A stretch of DNA of 12,119 bases, taken from contig DJRJ01000083.1 of assembly GCA_002438865.1 (NCBI GenBank), positions 2,893 to 15,011 of the forward strand. Direction: 5' to 3'. Within the stretch, counting starts at the first letter, position 1, and every line of letters starts with the position of its first letter. Position numbers and translations under genes: made by a program. Positions 7,486-12,119 of the stretch are shown here, in pieces. The stretch comes from Clostridiales bacterium UBA6363. Lineage in GTDB: Bacteria > Bacillota > Clostridia > UBA1381. Below the pieces are notes generated by a model that was not told the DNA's origin, ran no database searches, and saw nothing but the letters and a program-made list of their open reading frames with translations.

Positions 7486-7514
7486 ACGGCAAGCCTTTCG
7501 GGTTTGCCGTTTTT
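7486..7514 (+). terminator. Intrinsic terminator of tRNA-Leu
   Basis: ACGGCAAGCC (7486-7495) pairs with GGTTTGCCGT (7501-7510) over 10 bp with one G-U, around a TTTCG loop, and runs into five T (7510-7514). It begins four bases after the CCA end. Confidence 0.92.
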
Positions 7515-7569
7515 GCGTGCAAAAACAATTGTTAAACATTAGGAAAAATTTGAAAAGGAGCAGATTACG

Positions 7570-8565
7570 ATGAGTGCATTTATTGACAAGCTTAAGGAAC
7601 GTGCAAAAGAGGACATTAAGACAATCGTTCTCGCAGAGGGTGAAGAATTAAGAACAATTCAGTGTGCGGGCATAGTTAAAAAGGAAGGCTATGCAAAGGT
7701 AATACTTCTGGGAAATCCCGAAAAGATAAATTCAATTGCCGCTGCCGAAAAAATCGATATTGACGGAATTGAAATCATCAATCCCGAAAACGGCAATGAA
7801 GAATATGCCGAGCTTTTCGCTGAACTGAGAAAGAAAAAGGGCGTAACTCTCGAACAGGCAAGAGAAACCGTAAAAGATCCGCTTTATTACGGAAATATGA
7901 TGGTTAAGACAGGTGCGGCAGACGGAATGGTTGCAGGTGCGGTAAATTCATCGGCAAACGTAATACGTCCGGCGCTCCAGATTTTGAAAACAGCTCCCGG
8001 CACAAAGCTTGTCAGTGCATTCTTTATGATGATTGTGCCCGATTGTACATACGGCTGTAACGGTACTTTTATATTCGCAGACTGCGGACTTAATCAAGAC
8101 CCGAATGCGGACGAGGTATCGGAAATAGCTATCTCATCGGCAAAATCGTACAGACAGCTTATTTGCGATGAACCGAAAATTGCAATGCTTTCATATTCTA
8201 CATACGGCTCGGCAAAGAGCGACCTCGTTACAAAAATGCAGGAAGCTACAAAGCTTGCCAAGGAAAAAGCACCCGAACTTAAAATTGACGGCGAATTACA
8301 GCTTGACGCCGCAATAGTTGAGTCGGTAGCACGTCAGAAAGCTCCGTCATCACCGCTTGAAGGACAGGCAAACGTACTTGTATTCCCGAACCTTGATGCG
8401 GGAAATATCGGCTATAAACTTACTCAGCGCCTTGCAAAGGCTGAAGCATACGGCCCTATTCTCCAGGGAATAGCAAAGCCTGTAAACGACCTCTCAAGAG
8501 GCTGTGTGGCTGAGGATATAGCGGGCGTTGTTGCAATAACAGCTGTTCAGGCTCAGAATTCATAA
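7570..8565 (+). CDS. pta: Phosphate acetyltransferase
   Basis: Reversibly converts acetyl-CoA and phosphate to acetyl phosphate and CoA in the cytoplasm; with AckA it makes ATP and acetate during fermentation. At 331 residues it is the short single-domain type (PTA_PTB family), without the N-terminal regulatory domains of the enterobacterial enzyme. Recognisable stretches are MMVKTGAADGMVAGAVNSSA (about 113-132), KTAPGTKLVSAFFMMIVPD, and PVNDLSRGC, whose Ser309-Arg310 fall at the same numbers as the catalytic Ser309 and Arg310 of Methanosarcina thermophila Pta. AAGGAG (7555-7560) sits 9 nt before the ATG. It is 21 nt upstream of ackA, clearly an operon. No convincing promoter is seen in 7515-7569; transcription may start there from a weak site or come from limited read-through of the tRNA terminator. 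Confidence 0.97.
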   Translation: MSAFIDKLKERAKEDIKTIVLAEGEELRTIQCAGIVKKEGYAKVILLGNPEKINSIAAAEKIDIDGIEIINPENGNEEYAELFAELRKKKGVTLEQARETVKDPLYYGNMMVKTGAADGMVAGAVNSSANVIRPALQILKTAPGTKLVSAFFMMIVPDCTYGCNGTFIFADCGLNQDPNADEVSEIAISSAKSYRQLICDEPKIAMLSYSTYGSAKSDLVTKMQEATKLAKEKAPELKIDGELQLDAAIVESVARQKAPSSPLEGQANVLVFPNLDAGNIGYKLTQRLAKAEAYGPILQGIAKPVNDLSRGCVAEDIAGVVAITAVQAQNS

Positions 8566-8586
8566 TCGGAAAGGACGGTTAAAAAA

Positions 8587-9786
8587 ATGAAAGTTTTGGT
8601 TATAAACGCAGGAAGCTCATCGCTTAAATATCAGCTTATAGATATGGATACCGAAAGCGTTCTTGCAAAAGGACTCTGCGAAAGAATAGGCATTGATGAG
8701 CCGGATATACAGTATACAAACGTAGCTGCCGGTATGGACAAGATAAAGAAAGTTATCCCGATGAAGGATCACAGCGACGCAATTGCCGCTGTTATGGATA
8801 TACTTACGGATAAGGAAGTCGGCGTTATAAAGTCGATGGACGAAATAGATGCGGTAGGTCACAGAGTGGTACACGGCGGCGAGGAATTTGCGTCATCGTG
8901 TCTTGTTACGGACGCTGTTTTAAAAGCGCTTGAAAAATGCACACCGCTTGCACCGCTGCACAATCCGCCGAACATTATAGGAATAAACGCATGTCAGAAG
9001 GCTATGCCCGGCACTCCTATGGTTGCTGTATTCGATACTGCGTTTCATCAGACAATTCCGGCAAAGGCATATATGTATGCGCTCCCGTATGAATATTATG
9101 AAAAGTACGGCATAAGAAAATACGGTTTCCACGGAACAAGCCATAAGTTTGTTGCACAGGAGGCTGCAAAATACCTCGGCAAAGCACCCGAAGAATTGAA
9201 GATTGTTACGTGCCATCTCGGAAACGGCTCATCAATAAGTGCCGTTGACGGGGGAAAATGCGTTGATACTTCAATGGGATTTACTCCGCTTGACGGTGTT
9301 CCTATGGGAACAAGAACAGGTTCAATGGACCCGGCTGTTGTGACATATCTTTTAAACAAAGGTATGACCGACAAAGAGGTTGACAAAGTTATGAACAAGG
9401 AGAGCGGTGTTTACGGAATATCCGGCGTATCTTCGGATTTCAGAGATTTGTGCAGTGCCGCAGATAAAGGCAACGAGCGTGCAAAGCTGGCTCTTGATAT
9501 GTTTGCATATCATGTTAAGCAGTACATCGGCGCATATGTTGCGGCAATGAACGGCGTTGACGCTGTTGTAATGACGGCAGGCGTGGGCGAGAACGATTCG
9601 TATACAAGAAGTCTTATTCTTGACGGACTCGATTATCTCGGAATAACATACGACAAGGATAAGAACAACACAAGGGGAACAGTTGATATTTCGGCGGACG
9701 GCGCAAGAGTAAAAACTCTTGTTATTCCCACAAACGAAGAACTTATGATTGCAATCGATACAAAGAATATTGTAGAGGGCAAATAG
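8587..9786 (+). CDS. ackA: Acetate kinase
   Basis: Transfers phosphate from acetyl phosphate to ADP, giving acetate and ATP; second step of the Pta-AckA pathway. At 399 residues it is full length for the ASKHA-fold enzyme. Motifs in order: [15 protein letters not shown] at the N-terminus, GHRVVHGGE (Arg93), [19 protein letters not shown] (His182), [16 protein letters not shown] (Arg243), TAGVGEND, and PTNEELMIA (Glu384-385). These correspond to M. thermophila Arg91, His180, Arg241 and Glu384 with an offset of about two. The ribosome-binding site GGAAAGGA (8568-8575) is slightly distant, 11 nt from the ATG. Co-transcribed with pta and ended by a strong terminator. Confidence 0.98.
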   Translation: MKVLVINAGSSSLKYQLIDMDTESVLAKGLCERIGIDEPDIQYTNVAAGMDKIKKVIPMKDHSDAIAAVMDILTDKEVGVIKSMDEIDAVGHRVVHGGEEFASSCLVTDAVLKALEKCTPLAPLHNPPNIIGINACQKAMPGTPMVAVFDTAFHQTIPAKAYMYALPYEYYEKYGIRKYGFHGTSHKFVAQEAAKYLGKAPEELKIVTCHLGNGSSISAVDGGKCVDTSMGFTPLDGVPMGTRTGSMDPAVVTYLLNKGMTDKEVDKVMNKESGVYGISGVSSDFRDLCSAADKGNERAKLALDMFAYHVKQYIGAYVAAMNGVDAVVMTAGVGENDSYTRSLILDGLDYLGITYDKDKNNTRGTVDISADGARVKTLVIPTNEELMIAIDTKNIVEGK

Positions 9787-9795
9787 TTAATTTGG

Positions 9796-9827
9796 GCGGT
9801 AACAAACTTCGGTTTGTTGCCGCTTTT
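9796..9827 (+). terminator. Intrinsic terminator of pta-ackA
   Basis: GCGGTAACAAAC (9796-9807) and GTTTGTTGCCGC (9812-9823) form a 12-bp stem with one G-U pair, capped by a TTCG tetraloop and followed by TTTT (9824-9827). It starts 9 nt after the ackA stop and isolates acetate production from the carAB promoter. Confidence 0.93.
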
Positions 9828-9903
9828 GTGTATGCACAATATACATTTATTTGCATAATATTCACTCAAAATGCAAAATAATGCAACAAATAATAAAAAG
9901 TGC

Positions 9904-9932
9904 TTGACAAAGCGGCAATATAATGGTACAAT
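9904..9932 (+). promoter_or_regulatory. Promoter of the carA-carB operon
   Basis: A perfect -35 TTGACA (9904-9909) and a -10 TACAAT (9927-9932) are separated by exactly 17 bp. The start site should be near 9939, giving a carA leader of about 175 nt that contains a small ORF and an intrinsic terminator. Confidence 0.88.
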
Positions 9933-9960
9933 AATTGAAATGAATACGGGAGGAACGGCA

Positions 9961-10038
9961 ATGTCAGTGACGGTAAAGATTAAGAATAAAACTTCATATG
10001 CAGGCAGCGGACTTGCCGGTTCGTTTTTGTTTAATTGA
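9961..10038 (+). CDS. Putative 25-residue leader peptide of carAB
   Basis: Twenty-five codons then TGA, read as MSVTVKIKNKTSYAGSGLAG followed by SFLFN. The Shine-Dalgarno site GGGAGG (9948-9953) lies 7 nt before the ATG, as good as any in the window, which is the main reason to believe it is translated. It begins about 22 nt after the predicted start site. There is no run of a regulatory amino acid and no Arg codon, so sensing of arginine by ribosome stalling is unlikely. Its last codons coincide with a U-rich stretch (10024-10036), and its stop codon overlaps the terminator stem. The peptide itself resembles no family I recognise; the role is probably in the act of translation, not the product. 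Confidence 0.55.
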   Translation: MSVTVKIKNKTSYAGSGLAGSFLFN

Positions 10039-10065
10039 CAATGTATAATCATTGTCTTTTTTTTT
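10037..10065 (+). terminator. Intrinsic terminator / attenuator in the carAB leader
   Basis: GACAATG (10037-10043) and CATTGTC (10050-10056) form a perfect 7-bp stem with a TATAAT loop, followed by nine T (10057-10065). The first stem bases are the GA of the leader ORF's stop codon TGA (10036-10038). It stands between the promoter at 9904 and carA at 10114, and no other promoter is visible after it, so it should act as an attenuator. A ribosome at the stop codon would cover the left arm and prevent the hairpin. Confidence 0.85.
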
Positions 10066-10113
10066 GAAAATTTATGCATTTTCTGAATGGTTTACGGAAG
10101 GAGTTATGGTTTT

Positions 10114-11169
10114 ATGAAAGCACAGTTGATTTTGGAAAACGGACAGCGCTTTACGGGCGATATGTTCGGTGCGGTAAAGGATATAGCGGGGGAGATAGTT
10201 TTTACAACGGGAATGACAGGCTACCAGGAAACTCTTACCGACCCGTCATTTTGCGGACAGATAGTAACAATGACCTTTCCGCTTATAGGAAACTACGGTA
10301 TAAATCTTGACGATAACGAAGCAAAGCATACTCACCTTAAGGCGTTCGTTGTAAGGGAAAAATGCAATGCGCCGTCAAATTTCAGAAACGAAATGAACCT
10401 TGACGATTTTCTTGAGGAGGAGGGCGTTGTCGGACTTGAGGGCGTGGATACACGTGCGCTTACGAAAATAATCCGTGACGGCGGTTGCATGAAAGCCGTT
10501 ATAATGCAGGGCGAGCCGACGGACGAAGAAGTGAAAAAGCTTATGGACTCTCTCGATAACTCAAACGTAATAATGGAAACAACCTCTGATGAAAAGTATG
10601 TCATTAACGAGGACGGGACGCCGCATATCGCATTTGTGGATATGGGCGCAAAAGACGGAATATTAAGAAATCTTAAAAAACGCGGCTGTAAAATAACGGT
10701 GTTCCCTGCAAACGTAAAGGCAGAGGAAATAGAAGCCGTAAACGCAGACCTCGTGTTTATATCAAACGGACCGGGAGACCCGCTTGACGCTCCCGGAACA
10801 GTGGATACAATCAAAACGCTTATCGGAAAAATACCTGTATGCGGAATTTGTATGGGACATCAGATAATAGGACTTGCGCTCGGAGCAACTACCGAAAAGC
10901 TTAAGTTCGGACATCACGGCGGAAATCATACCGTAAAGGATTTGATTACGGGAAAATGCTATATAACAAGCCAGAATCATAACTATATCGTGTCAAACCT
11001 TCCCGATAAGGTGGTTGATATGTTTGTGAACGTAAATGACGGAACGTGTGAGGGAATTATGCATACGGAACTTCCTGTTATGAGTGTGCAGTTTCACCCC
11101 GAGGCGGCGCCCGGTCCCATCGATACGGAGTGGCTGTTTGACAGATTTTTGGGAACGATAAACAAGTAA
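10114..11169 (+). CDS. carA: Carbamoyl-phosphate synthase small (glutaminase) subunit
   Basis: Hydrolyses glutamine and channels the ammonia to CarB, which makes carbamoyl phosphate for pyrimidine and arginine synthesis. The N-terminal CPSase small-chain domain includes [14 protein letters not shown] (about 34-47) and [16 protein letters not shown]; the C-terminal class I glutamine amidotransferase carries the nucleophile Cys246 in GICMGHQ and His328/Glu330 in [10 protein letters not shown], completing the triad. Length is 351 residues, close to Bacillus homologues. The ATG at 10114 is chosen because GGAAGGAG (10096-10103) lies 10 nt upstream; the in-frame ATG at 10087 would precede that site and add nine non-conserved residues. 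It is followed by carB after 13 nt. Expression is probably controlled by the leader attenuator. Confidence 0.98.
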   Translation: MKAQLILENGQRFTGDMFGAVKDIAGEIVFTTGMTGYQETLTDPSFCGQIVTMTFPLIGNYGINLDDNEAKHTHLKAFVVREKCNAPSNFRNEMNLDDFLEEEGVVGLEGVDTRALTKIIRDGGCMKAVIMQGEPTDEEVKKLMDSLDNSNVIMETTSDEKYVINEDGTPHIAFVDMGAKDGILRNLKKRGCKITVFPANVKAEEIEAVNADLVFISNGPGDPLDAPGTVDTIKTLIGKIPVCGICMGHQIIGLALGATTEKLKFGHHGGNHTVKDLITGKCYITSQNHNYIVSNLPDKVVDMFVNVNDGTCEGIMHTELPVMSVQFHPEAAPGPIDTEWLFDRFLGTINK

Positions 11170-11182
11170 GGAGGAAGAAATT

Positions 11183-12119
11183 ATGCCGTTGGATAAATCT
11201 ATAAAAAAGGTACTCGTTATAGGCTCAGGTCCGATAGTAATAGGACAAGCCGCAGAATTTGACTATTCCGGCACACAGGCTTGCCGTGCGATAAAAGAAG
11301 AGGGCGTGGAGGTTGTTTTGGTAAACTCCAACCCTGCAACGATTATGACCGACAGAGGTATGGCGGACAAAACGTATATCGAACCGCTTACCGCAGAATA
11401 CATTGAAAGAATAATAGAAAAGGAACGCCCCGATGCGCTTGTTGCGGGCATGGGCGGACAAACGGGACTTAATCTGTCCGTTGAGCTGTACGATAAGGGT
11501 ATTCTCGATAAATACGGCGTGCGTGTAATCGGCACGTCCATTGCCTCGATAAAAGAGGGCGAGGACAGAGATTCGTTTAAACAGCTTATGGAGCGCACGC
11601 ATCAGCCGATTGCACCGTCGGAAATTGTGACGGATTTGGAGTCGGGACTTGATTTTGCAAAGCGGATAGGCTACCCGGTTATAGTAAGACCTGCTTACAC
11701 GTTGGGTGGAACGGGCGGCGGTATTGCCGAAACGCCGGAGGAGCTGGAGGCAATACTTCTTCAGGGACTTCACCTTTCGAGAGTGGGACAGGTACTCCTT
11801 GAAAAATCAATAAAAGGCTGGAAAGAGATTGAATTTGAAGTAATGCGTGACGGTGCGGGAAACTGTATTACGATATGTTCAATGGAAAACGTTGACCCCG
11901 TAGGCGTTCACACGGGCGATTCGATAGTTGTTGCACCGGCGCTTACGCTTGCGGATAAAGAGTATCAGATGCTCAGAAAAGCGGCTATAGATATTATCAA
12001 TTCAATTGAAATAAAAGGCGGCTGTAACGTTCAGTTTGCGCTTGATCCCGACAGCTTTAATTATGCGGTAATAGAGATAAACCCGCGTGTGAGCCGTTCG
12101 TCGGCACTTGCGTCAAAGG
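11183..12119 (+). CDS. carB: Carbamoyl-phosphate synthase large subunit, N-terminal part (3' end outside window)
   Basis: Uses ammonia from CarA, bicarbonate and two ATP to make carbamoyl phosphate. The first 312 codons of a protein normally near 1070 residues are present; the reading frame is open to the window edge. Visible are the N-terminal pre-ATP-grasp domain ([22 protein letters not shown], then [10 protein letters not shown]) and most of the first ATP-grasp (carboxyphosphate) domain: Arg129 in EDRDSF, Arg169 in [13 protein letters not shown], both at the E. coli numbering, the [11 protein letters not shown] segment, and metal-site Glu298/Asn300 in [15 protein letters not shown] (E. 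coli 299/301). GGAGG (11170-11174) immediately follows the carA stop and sits 8 nt before the ATG, so the two subunits are made from one message. Confidence 0.98.
   Translation, partial: MPLDKSIKKVLVIGSGPIVIGQAAEFDYSGTQACRAIKEEGVEVVLVNSNPATIMTDRGMADKTYIEPLTAEYIERIIEKERPDALVAGMGGQTGLNLSVELYDKGILDKYGVRVIGTSIASIKEGEDRDSFKQLMERTHQPIAPSEIVTDLESGLDFAKRIGYPVIVRPAYTLGGTGGGIAETPEELEAILLQGLHLSRVGQVLLEKSIKGWKEIEFEVMRDGAGNCITICSMENVDPVGVHTGDSIVVAPALTLADKEYQMLRKAAIDIINSIEIKGGCNVQFALDPDSFNYAVIEINPRVSRSSALASK

Noticed and set aside
7524..7546. Possible Rex operator before pta (palindrome AACAATTGTT at 7524-7533, then TTGTTAA at 7529-7535)
   Set aside because: A Rex site needs a second TTAACAA-like half after about 4 bp; the bases there do not match. 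Rex control of pta-ackA would be sensible biologically, but one half-site is not evidence.
9919..9924. TATAAT at 9919-9924 as the carAB -10 box
   Set aside because: It is only 9 bp from the TTGACA; TACAAT at 9927-9932 gives the correct 17-bp spacing.
9939..10113. PyrR binding loop, riboswitch or T-box in the carA leader
   Set aside because: I found no PyrR-type purine-rich anti-antiterminator loop, no T-box sequence, and no extended alternative stem competing with the terminator.
10074..10114. ATG codons at 10074 and 10087 as starts near carA
   Set aside because: The 10087 start is in the carA frame but lies upstream of the strong GGAAGGAG site at 10096-10103; the 10074 frame is out of phase with the carA protein.
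1..12119. Mobile element, phage, CRISPR or defence system
   Set aside because: No transposase, integrase, repeat-spacer array, terminal inverted repeats or target duplication was found; the tRNA-Leu 3' end shows no duplicated copy that would mark an integration site in this window.

Overview
The window looks like chromosomal DNA of a Gram-positive anaerobe of the class Clostridia (Bacillota). Evidence: the order pth - mfd - foldase lipoprotein, strong Shine-Dalgarno sites (GGAGG type), AT-rich spacers with textbook sigma-A promoters, intrinsic terminators after most units, and a pta-ackA pair for acetate fermentation. Isoleucine ATA codons are frequent, as in several gut clostridial lineages. 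No genus can be named. All supported genes are on the + strand. I see no transposase, phage gene, CRISPR array or sign of recent transfer.

Layout. (1) 2-4947, genome maintenance and export: the 3' part of pth (peptidyl-tRNA hydrolase), mfd (transcription-repair coupling factor) overlapping pth by one base, then a PrsA/SurA-like parvulin lipoprotein with its own near-perfect promoter in the tail of mfd; a strong terminator closes the block. (2) 4948-7309, a two-gene sugar operon: a Gfo/Idh/MocA NAD(P)-dependent oxidoreductase and a xylose-isomerase-like TIM-barrel isomerase/epimerase, followed by an unusually structured 3' region (AT-rich inverted repeats, a long imperfect hairpin, then a terminator). 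(3) 7343-7514, a self-contained tRNA-Leu(UAA) unit with its own promoter and terminator. (4) 7570-9827, pta and ackA, converting acetyl-CoA to acetyl phosphate and then acetate with ATP formation; terminated by a UUCG-loop hairpin. (5) 9904 to the end, carA and carB (truncated by the window edge), making carbamoyl phosphate for pyrimidines and arginine.

Most of the window is ordinary housekeeping. The best candidate for something not routinely annotated is the carAB leader (9904-10113). A consensus promoter is followed by a 25-codon ORF with an excellent ribosome-binding site, a U-rich stretch, and then an intrinsic terminator (7-bp stem, nine T) whose first stem base lies inside the ORF's stop codon, all upstream of the carA ribosome-binding site. 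No second promoter is visible between that terminator and carA. This is the geometry of translation-coupled attenuation, resembling enterobacterial pyrBI in principle, whereas many Firmicutes use the PyrR protein. The mechanism is inferred; only the elements are seen.
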